Origin: Actinomyces ruminicola
Lineage (GTDB): Bacteria; Actinomycetota; Actinomycetes; Actinomycetales; Actinomycetaceae
Direction: 5' to 3'
Assembly: GCF_900103885.1 (NCBI RefSeq)
Contig: NZ_FNIM01000001.1
Span: 720,745 to 784,744 of the forward strand
DNA: 64,000 nt
Shown: in pieces, positions 45,459 through 54,667 of the stretch
Layout: every line of letters begins with the position of its first letter
Numbering within the stretch: position 1 is the stretch's first letter
Program-made: the position numbers and the translations under genes
The notes under the pieces: model-generated
Database searches by the model: none
What the model was told of the DNA's origin: nothing
The model's input: the letters and a program-made list of their open reading frames with translations, nothing else

Positions 45459-47825
45459 TCAGGCGGGCGTCACGGCCACCGGCGTGGTGAGCACCCGGCC
45501 CTCGCCGACCACGCGGCGCCGGCCGGTGATCTCGACGGCCAGACCCTCCAGCCGGTCCTCGCTGCTGGTGCCGGCGGCGAGCAGGATCTGGCCGGGCTCG
45601 ACGATGCGCCGGTGGTCGACGCCGGTGAAGGAGGTGCGGTCGGCGTGCACCGTGAAGGTCACGCGCTTGGACTCCCCCGCCTCCAGGTCCACCTTGGCGA
45701 AGCCGATGAGGCTCTTCAGCGGGCGCACCACCTCGGCCACCGGGTCGGACAGGTACAGCTGGACCACCTCGGCGCCGGCGCGGTCGGAGGTGTTGGTGAC
45801 CGTGACCGCGTACTCGACCTGGCCGTCTACGTCCGTCTGCGCGGCGGAGACGGCGGGATCGGTAAGGATGAAGGTCGAGTAGCTGAGCCCGTAGCCGAAG
45901 GGGTACAGCGGCGTGGGATCCAGGTTGGAGATGCCGTCGGCGTGCCAGGCGAGCGGAGCCGCCAGGTAGGTGCCCGGCTGGCCGCCGCGCCCGGCGGGGA
46001 TGGCGACGGGCAGGTGCCCGGAGGGGTTGACGGCTCCGGTGAGCACGCCGGCAATGGCGTCGGCGCCCTCCACGCCCGGCATGAAGGCCTGCACGATGGC
46101 TGCGCAGCGGTCGGCGTACTCCCCCAGCGCATAGGGGCGCCCGGTGACCAGCACCAGCACGGTGGGCGTGCCGGTCGCCAGCACGGCCTCCAGCAGCTCC
46201 CCCTGGCGTCCGGGCAGGCCCAGGTCGACGACGTCGCAGCCCTCCCCCGAGGTGCCGCCGCCGAAGAGCCCGGCGATGTCGCCCAGGGTCACGACGGCGA
46301 CCTCGGCGGCCGCGGCGGCCGCGACGGCGGCCTCGAAGTCCTCGGCGCGCCCGTCGATGAAGCCGACGCCCTGGTGGAAGGTGGCCTCGCCGGGGTGGGC
46401 GGCGCGCAGCGCCTCGGGCAGGTCGCGGATCTCCAGCCCGGTGGTGCGGCCGCCGTCGCGGCTGAGCACGTGGTTGGGGAAGGAGTAGCAGCCCAGGAAG
46501 GAGCGCACGTCCTCCCATACCGGCCCGGACACGGCCAGGCGCGCCCCGGGCGCGAGCGGCAGCACGCCGTCGTTCTTCAGCAGGACCACCGACTCCTCGG
46601 CCATGGCGCGGGCCACCGCCCGGTTGCCGGGCGAGTCGAGGTCGCGCTGCGGGTCGACGCCGGAGGCCGGCTCCCAGTCGGCGTCGAGCAGGCCCAGCTC
46701 GGCCTTCTGGGTCAGCACCCGGCGCACGGCGGTGTCGAGTTCGGCCTCGGTGAGCAGACCGGCGTCCAGGGCGGCGCCGAGGTGGGAGTAGCAGGTGGTC
46801 TCCGGCAGCTCCACATCCAGCCCGGCGCGCACCGCCAGCGCGGCGGCGTGCGCGTAGTCCCCGGCCACGTGGTGCATGGCCTCTAGGAAGCGCACCGACC
46901 AGTAGTCGGAGACCACGGTGCCCGCGAAGCCCCAGCGCTCCCGCAGCACCTCGGTGAGCAGGTGGCGGGATGCGGCCACCGGTTCGCCGTCGATGTCGGA
47001 GTATGAGTTCATCACGCCGGCGACGCCGCCCTCGCGCACCGCCATCTCGAAGGGCGGCAGCATGACGTCCTCGAGCTCGCGCACGCCCATGGACACCGGC
47101 GCGTGGTTGCGGCCCGCCTTCGAGGCCGGGTAGGCGACGAAGTGCTTGAGGGTGGCGTGCACGCCCTGGGCCTGCAGGCCGCGCACGTAAGCGGTGCCGA
47201 GCGTGCCCACGAGGTAGGGGTCCTCACCGCAGGTCTCCTCCACGCGGCCCCACCGGTAGTCGCGCACGACGTCGAGCAGCGGCGCCAGGCCCTGGTGCAC
47301 GCCGACGGCATGCAGGTCGGCGCCGATGCACCCGGCCATCCGCTCCACGAGCGCGGGCCGCCAGGTGGCGCCCCAGGCGATGGCGGCGGGGTAGACGGTC
47401 GCGCCCAGGGCGGTGAACCCGGTCAAGCACTCCTCGTGGGCGATGGCCGGGATGCCGAAGGCGTTGCGGGAGACCACGTCGCGCTGGAGGCGCTCCAGCT
47501 TGGCCGCCCCCTCTGCGACGCTGATCGGATCGGTTCCGTAGACGCGGGTCAGATGCCCCAGCCCGCCGTCTGTGCTCTCCTCCCAGCCCTGGCGCCCGAC
47601 CTTGAACGCGTCCTCCATGGGGGCGACCTGGTGAGCGGGGTCGGATGCGTCCGCGTCGCCGTCGTGCTCGCCGGTGCCGGCCGGCTCCGGTGCGGGCACG
47701 TCCGCCTCCTCGTCGCGCTCCCAGAAGGAGGCGAGCTGGTGGATCTTCTCCTCGCGGCTCATGGCGGCCAGGAGGGCGTCGACACGCCGGCCGACGGGCA
47801 ACGATGGGTCGTTCCAGGTGTTCAC
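45459..47825 (-). CDS. GH3 beta-xylosidase/beta-glucosidase-like enzyme, cytoplasmic
   Basis: 788 residues. GH3 barrel with 'KHFVAYP' (227-) and the nucleophile Asp307 in 'VVSDYW', then the alpha/beta sandwich and the C-terminal fibronectin III-like domain ('GAEVVQLYLSDP'). No signal peptide. An acidic, low-complexity loop near residues 38-68 is unusual. It probably cleaves xylo-oligosaccharides (arabinosidase or glucosidase activity is possible). Located between permease and second binding-protein genes, 31 bp after the MalG-like stop. Confidence 0.9.
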   Translation of the reverse strand: MNTWNDPSLPVGRRVDALLAAMSREEKIHQLASFWERDEEADVPAPEPAGTGEHDGDADASDPAHQVAPMEDAFKVGRQGWEESTDGGLGHLTRVYGTDPISVAEGAAKLERLQRDVVSRNAFGIPAIAHEECLTGFTALGATVYPAAIAWGATWRPALVERMAGCIGADLHAVGVHQGLAPLLDVVRDYRWGRVEETCGEDPYLVGTLGTAYVRGLQAQGVHATLKHFVAYPASKAGRNHAPVSMGVRELEDVMLPPFEMAVREGGVAGVMNSYSDIDGEPVAASRHLLTEVLRERWGFAGTVVSDYWSVRFLEAMHHVAGDYAHAAALAVRAGLDVELPETTCYSHLGAALDAGLLTEAELDTAVRRVLTQKAELGLLDADWEPASGVDPQRDLDSPGNRAVARAMAEESVVLLKNDGVLPLAPGARLAVSGPVWEDVRSFLGCYSFPNHVLSRDGGRTTGLEIRDLPEALRAAHPGEATFHQGVGFIDGRAEDFEAAVAAAAAAEVAVVTLGDIAGLFGGGTSGEGCDVVDLGLPGRQGELLEAVLATGTPTVLVLVTGRPYALGEYADRCAAIVQAFMPGVEGADAIAGVLTGAVNPSGHLPVAIPAGRGGQPGTYLAAPLAWHADGISNLDPTPLYPFGYGLSYSTFILTDPAVSAAQTDVDGQVEYAVTVTNTSDRAGAEVVQLYLSDPVAEVVRPLKSLIGFAKVDLEAGESKRVTFTVHADRTSFTGVDHRRIVEPGQILLAAGTSSEDRLEGLAVEITGRRRVVGEGRVLTTPVAVTPA

Positions 47826-47855
47826 GGTTGACTCCGATTGCGGTTGAGGTAGCGG

Positions 47856-48767
47856 TCAGCCCTTGACGGCGCCGGTCAGCCCGCCGACGATGCGCCGCTC
47901 GAAGAGGCTGAAGACCACCAGCGCGGGGATCATGGACAGCGAGGTGAAGGCGAGCACCTGCGCGGTGTTGACCGAGTGCTCCGAGGCGAAGGCCTGCACC
48001 CCCAGCGGGAGGGTGTACTTGGAGCGGTCGGTCAGGATGAACAGCGGCAGCATGTAGGAGTTCCAGGAGCCTACGAAGGTGAGGATGCCGGTGGTAACCA
48101 CACCGGGTGCGGACAGCGGCACCACCACCCGCCAGAAGAATCCCATGCGCCCGCAGCCGTCCAGGGAGGCGGCCTCCTCCAGCTCCTTGGGGATGGCCCG
48201 CAGGAACGGCACCAGGATGATGACCGTCTGTGGCAGGGCGAAGGCGATGCCGGGGATGATGATGCCCGCCAGCGAGTTCATCATGCCCAGGTTCTTGATC
48301 AGGATGTACAGCGGCGTGATGGCCACTGTCATGGGGAACATGAGCCCGGCGGCGAACAGCATGTACAGGGCGCTGCCGCCCTTGAAGGGGTAGCGGGCGA
48401 TGACGAAGCTGACCATGAGCCCGAGGGTGACGGTGCCGATGGTGCCGCAGGCGGCGGCGATCGTGGAGTTGCCGACCTGCTGCCAGAATCCGGAGCTGGC
48501 CAGCACCACTCGGTAGTTGTCCACCACCCAGGGATCGGGCAGGCCCGCGGGATCGGCGGTGATCTGCGAGTTGTTGCGGAAGCCGCCGAGGATTACGTAG
48601 GCGACCGGGGCGAGCAGGGCGGCGATTACCAGCGCTGCCACCAGGTAGACCACCGGGCTGGCCCATTCGGGCTTCTGCTTCGCGGAGCGTCCGCGACGAC
48701 GGCGCGGGCCGGATTCCGCCGGGGCGGCGGGGGCGAGAGGTTTGATGGGGGTGGCGGCGGCGGTCAT
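47856..48767 (-). CDS. CUT1 carbohydrate ABC permease (MalG-like)
   Basis: 303 residues with a basic Pro/Ala-rich N-terminus of about 30 residues, six membrane helices and the EAA loop 'ELEEAASLDGCGRMGFFWRVVVPLSAPG'. Overlaps the partner permease by 4 nt. No ATPase gene in the operon. Confidence 0.93.
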   Translation of the reverse strand: MTAAATPIKPLAPAAPAESGPRRRRGRSAKQKPEWASPVVYLVAALVIAALLAPVAYVILGGFRNNSQITADPAGLPDPWVVDNYRVVLASSGFWQQVGNSTIAAACGTIGTVTLGLMVSFVIARYPFKGGSALYMLFAAGLMFPMTVAITPLYILIKNLGMMNSLAGIIIPGIAFALPQTVIILVPFLRAIPKELEEAASLDGCGRMGFFWRVVVPLSAPGVVTTGILTFVGSWNSYMLPLFILTDRSKYTLPLGVQAFASEHSVNTAQVLAFTSLSMIPALVVFSLFERRIVGGLTGAVKG

Positions 48768-49744
48768 CGGCTGCTCCCGGTCAGTGCGCCCTCGGTGTCA
48801 CGGCGCAGGACGAATCGTTGATAGGTAAGGGCGATCACCAGGGAGATGAGGAAGAGCACCACGGCAACCGCGTTTCCGTAGCCGTAGTTGCCGCTCATGC
48901 GCCCGTTGACCACCATGTAGGTCGCCATGGTCGAGGTACCGGCGGTGGAGGAGATGTACTGTCCCCAGATGATGTACACCAGGTCGAACAGCTGCAGGGA
49001 GCCGATGATGGACAGGAAGCCCCACATGCGCATGGTCGGGCCCAGCAGAGGAATCGTGATCTTGCGCTGGATCTGCCAGTAGGAGGCGCCGTCGACCTTG
49101 GCGGCCTCGGTCAGCTCCTCCGGAATGCCCTGCATACCCGCCAGGAAGATGATGACCGCGAAGCCGGCGTACTTCCAGGTCAGGATGAACAACAGGATCG
49201 TCAGGGCCGTCTTGGGGTCGGAGATCCAGTCATTGGCGAGGGCGCCGAGTCCGAGCTTGCGCAGCAGGCCGTTCATGGCGCCGTCGGTCTGCAAGATCAG
49301 CCCCCAGGCGGTTCCGGCGATGACCTCGGAGATGACGTAGGGGATGAAGATCAGGACGCGGATGACCGACTGGCCGCGCATCTTCTTGTTCAGCAGTAGC
49401 GCCAGGAGCAGGGCGAAGGGGCCCTGCAGGGCGAGCGAGCCGAAGACGACGATGGCGTTGTGCCGAAGCACGTTGTGGAACTCGGGGTCGGTCAGGATCG
49501 TGCGGTAGTTCTCGAAGCCGACGAAGTTGGTGGGGACGCCGAAGCCCTTCCACTTGAAGAAGCCGTAGTAGGCGGCCATGATCACCGGCAGGATGACGAA
49601 GGTCAGGAACATGATGACGGCGGGAGCAGACAGGGCGGTGATCTCCACCCGGTCCCGCCAGGACAAGGAGCTGGGGCTCTTCCTCTTCTTGGACCGCCTG
49701 ACGGCGGTGGCGCCGCCGGCAGGCGCTGAAGTTGCTGCTGTCAT
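48764..49744 (-). CDS. CUT1 carbohydrate ABC permease (MalF-like)
   Basis: 326 residues, six membrane helices and the EAA loop 'ELTEAAKVDGASYWQIQRKITIPLLGP'. It follows the binding-protein gene by 89 bp and overlaps the MalG-like gene by 4 nt. Confidence 0.93.
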   Translation of the reverse strand: MTAATSAPAGGATAVRRSKKRKSPSSLSWRDRVEITALSAPAVIMFLTFVILPVIMAAYYGFFKWKGFGVPTNFVGFENYRTILTDPEFHNVLRHNAIVVFGSLALQGPFALLLALLLNKKMRGQSVIRVLIFIPYVISEVIAGTAWGLILQTDGAMNGLLRKLGLGALANDWISDPKTALTILLFILTWKYAGFAVIIFLAGMQGIPEELTEAAKVDGASYWQIQRKITIPLLGPTMRMWGFLSIIGSLQLFDLVYIIWGQYISSTAGTSTMATYMVVNGRMSGNYGYGNAVAVVLFLISLVIALTYQRFVLRRDTEGALTGSSR

Positions 49745-49833
49745 GTGCGGGTCTCGTTTCGTGAGTGGGCCGCGGCGCGCCCGAAGGCGTGTCCTGGCGC
49801 GCCGCGGCCGACTGGTTGGGGAGTTGAGGGGAA

Positions 49834-51153
49834 CTATTCCTTGGCGGCGGCCGCGCTCATGGCGTCAACGATGCCCTGAGCGTCGCCCTTGCCCGCCAGC
49901 ATGTCGACCACCGCGACGTTGAGCGCGTTGCCGATGTTCTGCCCCAGGGACGTGTCCAGCCACACCTGGGAGTAGGCGGCGTCGTTGTTGGCCTCCACCT
50001 GCGGGAGCAGCGCCTCCTGGGTAACCACGTCCTGCGCCTTCTCATTGACGGGGATGGTCTCGAAGGCGTCGGCGTAGGCCTCCTGGTTCTCTTCGCTCAT
50101 GAAGAAGTTGAGGAACTCGGCGCACAGCTCGGCCGGGGCGGTGGAGGAGCAGGCATAGCCGTCCACTCCACCCATGATGGCGGTCGGGTCGCCCTCGCCG
50201 CCCTCGACGGCCGGGAAGGGGAACCAGCGCAGGTCGGGCAGCGGCTGCTCATCCGGCGTCAGCGAGGCGATCACACCGACGTTCCAGGTGCCCATGAGCT
50301 CCATGGCGGCCTGGTGGTTGGCCACCATGCCGGCCGAGGAGCCGGCGCCCTGCTGGGCGGAGGTGGTCAGGAAGCCGCTGTTGAAGGGCTCGGTGCCGGC
50401 GAAGTCGGCCAGGTCCTGCCCGGCGTCGACCCAGCACTGGTCGGAGAACTCCAGCTCGGACAGTGAGGTCTCCAGCACGTCCTGGCTGCACTCGCGCAGG
50501 GCGAAGAAGTAGTACCAGTGGGCGGCCGGCCAGGCGTCCTTGGCGCCCAGGGCGATGGGCGAGGTACCGGAGTCCTTGAGCTTGGCCACCGCGTCGGACA
50601 GCTCCGCGATCGTGGTCGGCTCCTCGGTGATGCCCGCGGCGTCGAACAGGTCCTTGGAGTAGTAGATGCCACCGGGCTGGAGCGAGGTGGGCATGGCGTA
50701 GACGCCGTCATCGATCGTGTAGGCGGAGAAGGCGCCCTCGGGTACCTCAGCGGCCACGGTCTCGTCGATCATGTCCGAGATGTCGAGGATGAGTCCGGCA
50801 TCGACCATGTCGCGCAGCTTGCCGCCGCCGCGAGCGAGGAAGACATCGGGCCCCTCGCCGGCGTTCTGCGCCGTCTGCAGCTTGCCGTCCAGGTCCTCGT
50901 TCTGGATGGCCTGGACCTCCACCGTGACACCCTCGTGCGAGGCCTCGAATTCGGAGGCAATGGTCTCCCAATACTCCGAGCCGGGGCCTGTGGTCGCGTT
51001 GTGCCACAGGGTGAGGGTGTTGTCGTCACCGCCTGCGGATCCACCGCCGCAGGCGGCCAGCGCCAGCGAGGCGGCCAGCACGCCGGTCATCACTCCGGCG
51101 ATGCGGCGGCGGGAACGGGCAGCGTGGGGGTTATGAGCGCTGAGCTTCATCAT
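49834..51153 (-). CDS. Extracellular solute-binding lipoprotein, first gene of GH3 operon
   Basis: 439 residues from the first of two ATGs (51153), with GGAGG upstream. Signal and lipobox LAAC. Family 1 solute-binding fold; paralogue of the 44107-45402 protein. Conserved Cys positions ('LRECSQ', 'DQCWVDAG', 'LCAEF') are shared by both copies and suggest disulfides. The promoter region is shared with the divergent esterase and holds two operator-like palindromes. Confidence 0.93.
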   Translation of the reverse strand: MMKLSAHNPHAARSRRRIAGVMTGVLAASLALAACGGGSAGGDDNTLTLWHNATTGPGSEYWETIASEFEASHEGVTVEVQAIQNEDLDGKLQTAQNAGEGPDVFLARGGGKLRDMVDAGLILDISDMIDETVAAEVPEGAFSAYTIDDGVYAMPTSLQPGGIYYSKDLFDAAGITEEPTTIAELSDAVAKLKDSGTSPIALGAKDAWPAAHWYYFFALRECSQDVLETSLSELEFSDQCWVDAGQDLADFAGTEPFNSGFLTTSAQQGAGSSAGMVANHQAAMELMGTWNVGVIASLTPDEQPLPDLRWFPFPAVEGGEGDPTAIMGGVDGYACSSTAPAELCAEFLNFFMSEENQEAYADAFETIPVNEKAQDVVTQEALLPQVEANNDAAYSQVWLDTSLGQNIGNALNVAVVDMLAGKGDAQGIVDAMSAAAAKE

Positions 51154-51191
51154 TGAAACCTCCGGATACGGACGCGTCCGATCGGGCTGAT

Positions 51192-51203
51192 CGAAATATT
51201 TCG
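51192..51203. promoter_or_regulatory. CGAAATATTTCG palindrome (LacI-type operator)
   Basis: A perfect 12-bp palindrome 39 bp before the binding-protein start, in the divergent promoter region. It matches the CGAAA..TTTCG type expected for LacI regulators of xylan genes. Confidence 0.6.
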
Positions 51204-51213
51204 CGAATCCGTC

Positions 51214-51250
51214 TGACAGGTTTAGTATAGCCGCGCACATAAACCTGTCA
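51214..51250. promoter_or_regulatory. Inverted repeat TGACAGGTTTA / TAAACCTGTCA
   Basis: Two perfect 11-bp arms separated by 15 nt (26 bp centre to centre). They lie between the divergent binding-protein and esterase genes. Either arm could overlap a promoter. Probably a second regulator site, different from the CGAAA..TTTCG palindrome. Confidence 0.5.
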
Positions 51251-51288
51251 AGTAGTGTGCTACCGCACTCTCCAACGAAGGAGCCACC

Positions 51289-52296
51289 ATGTCCTACTTC
51301 GACCTGCCGCTGCCGGAGCTCGAGGCCTACGCCCCAGACCTGAGCGAGCCGGAGGACTTCGACGCCTTCTGGACGCGCACGCTCGCCGAGAGCCCCTTCG
51401 CCCCGTCCAGCGTCACCATCACCCCCGTGACGACGCCGCTGCTCACCCACCGGGTTCACGATGTCACCTTCGGCGGCTACGCCGGCGACCCCATCCGGGC
51501 CTGGCTCATCACCCCGGCCGAAGCCGAGAGGCCGCTGCCCGCCGTCGTCGAGTTCCTCGGCATGGGCGGCGGCCGCGGCATGCCCCAGGATCACCTGACC
51601 TGGGCGGCCGCGGGGTATGCGCACCTGGTCATGGACACTCGGGGACAGGGGTCGCACTGGGGCTCCGGGGGCGACACCCCCGACCCCCACGGCACGGGCC
51701 CGGCCGCGGCCGGGTTCGCCACCCACGGGCTGCAGTCCCCAGACGACTACCTGTACCGCCGCCTGTTCGTCGATGCCCACCACGCCGTCGAAGCCGCCGC
51801 GGTCCTGCCGGAAGTGGATGCCGCCCGGATCGCCGTCACCGGCGTCTCGCAGGGCGGCGGCATGGCCATTGCCGCGGCCGGTCTGAACCACCGAGTCATT
51901 GCCGCCATGCCGGATGTGCCCTTCATGTGTGCCCTCCCCCGTGCGGTCGGGCTTACGGACGACCCGCCTTACGCGGACATCGCCGGATACCTGGCCGTGC
52001 ACCGCGACGAGGTCGAGCAGGCGTACCGCACGCTCGCCTACTTCGACGCCGCGCTGCTGGGCGCACGGGCCGCCTGCCCGGCCCTGTTCTCCACCGGGCT
52101 GATGGACACCACCTGCCCGCCCTCGACCGTCTTCGCCGCGCGCAACTTGTGGGGGCAGGCCTCCGCAAAGCCTCCGGCACGCCCGCAGATCCGCGTCTAC
52201 CCGTTCAACGGCCATGAGGGCGGCGAGTCCTACCAGTGGCGCGAGCAGGTCGCCTGGCTGGCCACGCTGCTCCGGGACCTGCAGCAGTCCTGCTAG
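51289..52296 (+). CDS. CE7 acetyl xylan esterase / cephalosporin-C deacetylase type
   Basis: 335 residues, no signal peptide. CE7 features: 'MDTRGQGSHWG', the nucleophile elbow 'GVSQGGG' (Ser187), Asp273 in 'LMDTTCPPS' and His309 in 'FNGHEGG', so the catalytic triad is complete. It removes acetyl groups from imported xylo-oligosaccharides. SD AAGGAG upstream of ATG 51289. It is followed by a LacI gene 46 bp downstream. Confidence 0.92.
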   Translation: MSYFDLPLPELEAYAPDLSEPEDFDAFWTRTLAESPFAPSSVTITPVTTPLLTHRVHDVTFGGYAGDPIRAWLITPAEAERPLPAVVEFLGMGGGRGMPQDHLTWAAAGYAHLVMDTRGQGSHWGSGGDTPDPHGTGPAAAGFATHGLQSPDDYLYRRLFVDAHHAVEAAAVLPEVDAARIAVTGVSQGGGMAIAAAGLNHRVIAAMPDVPFMCALPRAVGLTDDPPYADIAGYLAVHRDEVEQAYRTLAYFDAALLGARAACPALFSTGLMDTTCPPSTVFAARNLWGQASAKPPARPQIRVYPFNGHEGGESYQWREQVAWLATLLRDLQQSC

Positions 52297-52342
52297 CCTC
52301 CGTCTACACGGCGGGCTCCAACGGCCCTGAGGGGAGAATGAC

Positions 52343-53380
52343 GTGGAACCTCGGCAACGAGTAACTCTTGACGACGTCGCCGCTGCGGCCGGCGTATCCA
52401 AATCGGCCGCCTCCAAGGCGCTGAACAATCGCGCCGACGTGTCCGCCGCCACCCGGGAGCGCGTGCTGGCGGCCAGCGAGGACCTGGGCTACGTCCGCCC
52501 GGAGTCAACACCGGTTCGCAGCTACCCGCAGATCGCCATGGTCTCCGACGACCTCGCCACCGCCTATACCATCGAGGTGCTCAAGGGGGCCGCGACCGCC
52601 GCCCTCAACGCCGGCGTCGCCCTCAACACCACCTACACGCCCGAGCCGGCGCCGCATGAGCACCCGGTCCCCTTCGAACCGGAATGGTTCACGCTGCTGA
52701 AGTCCACCGACCACATCGGGCTCATCGTGCTGACCTCACCACTGACCCGCGAGCAGCATACGAGCGCCCGGCGCATCGGCCTGCCCGTGGTGCTGATCGA
52801 TCCCTCCGGCCCGCAGGAGCGCGGAGTGGCCTCGATCGGGGCGACCAACTGGAATGGCGGCGTGGATGCCACCGAGTACCTCATCGGGCTCGGTCATGAG
52901 CGGATCGCCCTGGTTGGAGGACCGCAGGACTCGGTGCCCGCGCGCGAGCGCCATCAGGGGTATCTGTCGGCGCTGCAGATGCACTCGCTGCCCGTGCGCG
53001 CGGAGCTGATCTCCTCCGGGCCCTACAGCTACGACAACGGTCTGCGGCAGGGCCGCCGCCTGCTGTCTTTGCCCGAGGGCCAGCGCCCGACGGCGGTCTT
53101 CGCCGCCTCGGACACGACGGCGCTCGGCATCTACGAGGCCGTGCGCGAGGCCGGGCTGCGCATCCCGGAGGACTTCAGCGTGGTCGGCTTCGACGACACG
53201 GAGATGGCCGGCTGGGCGGCGCCACGGCTCACGACCGTGCGCCAGCCCCTGTTCCGCATGGGGCAGGAGGCCGTGCGCATGATCGTGGACAACCACCGCG
53301 GCCGGCCTCTGCTGACCACGACGCCCGTGCGGCTGAGCACCAGACTGGTGATTCGCGACTCCGCCGCCCCGCCGCGCTAG
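52343..53380 (+). CDS. LacI-family transcriptional regulator (GH3/CE7 module)
   Basis: 345 residues from GTG 52343 (GAGGGGAGAATG upstream). HTH 'TLDDVAAAAGVSKSAASKALNN', hinge 'DLGYVRP', then the effector domain ending 'VVGFDDTEMAGW'. Co-oriented with the esterase and probably regulating the divergent SBP-permease-GH3-SBP operon through the palindromes at 51192-51250. Confidence 0.93.
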   Translation: MEPRQRVTLDDVAAAAGVSKSAASKALNNRADVSAATRERVLAASEDLGYVRPESTPVRSYPQIAMVSDDLATAYTIEVLKGAATAALNAGVALNTTYTPEPAPHEHPVPFEPEWFTLLKSTDHIGLIVLTSPLTREQHTSARRIGLPVVLIDPSGPQERGVASIGATNWNGGVDATEYLIGLGHERIALVGGPQDSVPARERHQGYLSALQMHSLPVRAELISSGPYSYDNGLRQGRRLLSLPEGQRPTAVFAASDTTALGIYEAVREAGLRIPEDFSVVGFDDTEMAGWAAPRLTTVRQPLFRMGQEAVRMIVDNHRGRPLLTTTPVRLSTRLVIRDSAAPPR

Positions 53381-53398
53381 CGCACTCGCCTACAGCGG

Positions 53399-53415
53399 AG
53401 GCGACGCCGTCGCCT
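53399..53415. terminator. Short hairpin between convergent lacI and permease genes
   Basis: AGGCGAC and GTCGCCT pair around a 3-nt loop, 19 bp past the lacI stop. The opposite gene ends at 53486. Weak support since no T tract follows. Confidence 0.4.
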
Positions 53416-53485
53416 TGGCGTGGTCGCGGTTCTCCCAGCCCGCTCACACGGTCCTGGTAGCGAACGCGAGTTGCGGGGCCGTGTT

Positions 53486-54667
53486 CTAGGCGGTCACGGC
53501 GCGCCGCTTGTTGAGCAGGTCGAAGGCGACGGCGCCGAGCACCACCAGCCCCTTGATGGCCTGCTGGTAGTCGATGCCGACGCCCAGCAGGGACATGCCG
53601 TTGTTCATGACCGCCATCACCAGACCGCCGACGATGGCGCCCGCCACGGTGCCCACTCCGCCGGTGACGGCCGCACCGCCGATGAAGCAGGCGGCAATGG
53701 CATCGAGCTCGAAACCCTGACCGGCCTTGGGACCGGCCATGTTCAGGCGCGAGGTGAAGATGACGCCGGCGAGCGCGCACAGCACCCCGTTGTTGACGAA
53801 TACCCAGAACCGGACCCAGCGGACCTTCACGCCGGACAGGGCAGCCGCCTCCCTGTTGCCTCCGATCGCGTAGATCTGGCGACCGATAACGGTGCGTCCG
53901 GCCACGAAGGAGTAGATCAGAATCAGCGCCGCCAGGATGATCAGCACGTAGGGAGTGCCCTTGTAGGTGGCGATCTTCCAGGCGAAGGCCATGCCGATGG
54001 CGCACACGAGCACGATGCGACCGATCCAGATGCCGCGGGAGGCCACCGGCACCTGATTGGCGAGGTACCGACGCCGGTTGCGCACCTCGGAGAACACGTA
54101 TGCGGCGAGCGCGAGCGCGGCGAGCAACAGCGTGAAGACGTCGTATCCGTATCCGCCGAGCAGTCCATTGAGATAACCCGAGGAGATCTCCCGGAAGCCG
54201 CCGGGGAACGGGGAGATGGACAAGTTGTGCAGCACGATCATCGTCAGCCCCCGGAAGATGAGCATGCCGGCGAGAGTGACTATGAATGCGGGAATGCCGA
54301 CGAAGGCGATCCAGAATCCTTGCCAGACGCCTACGAGCAGACCGGTGATCAGCGCGGCGACCACGCCCAGCCACCAGGGCAGGCCGTGGTTCACGGTTAC
54401 CACGCCGGCGACGGCGCCGGTCAGGGCCACCACCGACCCGACCGAGAGGTCGATGTCCGCCATGAGAATAGCGAAGAGCATGCCGATCGCCAGAACCAGA
54501 ACGTAGGCGTTCTGCACAATGATGTTGGAGACGTTCTGAGAGGAGAGGATCTGGCCGTTGGTGGCAATCGCGAAGAAGGCGATGATCACCACCAGGGCCA
54601 CGGCGAGCCCGCCCTGCCGCAGATTCGCGCGCAGCGCGTCTTTGAGCGTTGACAGTGTGTTGGACAT
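53486..54667 (-). CDS. Monosaccharide ABC permease (XylH/GguB/MmsB type)
   Basis: 393 residues with about ten membrane helices and the CUT2 motif 'IDLSVGSVVAL' and 'GGAAVTGGVGTVAGAIVGG'. The extended 390-residue form is typical of the multiple-sugar (xylose/arabinose/glucose) GguB group. Starts at TAATG overlap with the ATPase stop. Confidence 0.92.
   Translation of the reverse strand: MSNTLSTLKDALRANLRQGGLAVALVVIIAFFAIATNGQILSSQNVSNIIVQNAYVLVLAIGMLFAILMADIDLSVGSVVALTGAVAGVVTVNHGLPWWLGVVAALITGLLVGVWQGFWIAFVGIPAFIVTLAGMLIFRGLTMIVLHNLSISPFPGGFREISSGYLNGLLGGYGYDVFTLLLAALALAAYVFSEVRNRRRYLANQVPVASRGIWIGRIVLVCAIGMAFAWKIATYKGTPYVLIILAALILIYSFVAGRTVIGRQIYAIGGNREAAALSGVKVRWVRFWVFVNNGVLCALAGVIFTSRLNMAGPKAGQGFELDAIAACFIGGAAVTGGVGTVAGAIVGGLVMAVMNNGMSLLGVGIDYQQAIKGLVVLGAVAFDLLNKRRAVTA

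Noticed and set aside
45403..46518. Minus-strand extension of the distal binding-protein frame over the GH3 gene
   Set aside because: Arg/Gly/Ala-rich low-complexity translation overlapping the GH3 gene in another frame. The SD-preceded ATG 45402 begins a normal lipoprotein signal.
50000..52452. Long minus-strand frame extending the binding-protein gene upstream through the esterase gene to 52452
   Set aside because: It is the shadow of the CE7 esterase and LacI genes in high-GC DNA. The real start at 51153 has an SD and a lipoprotein signal.
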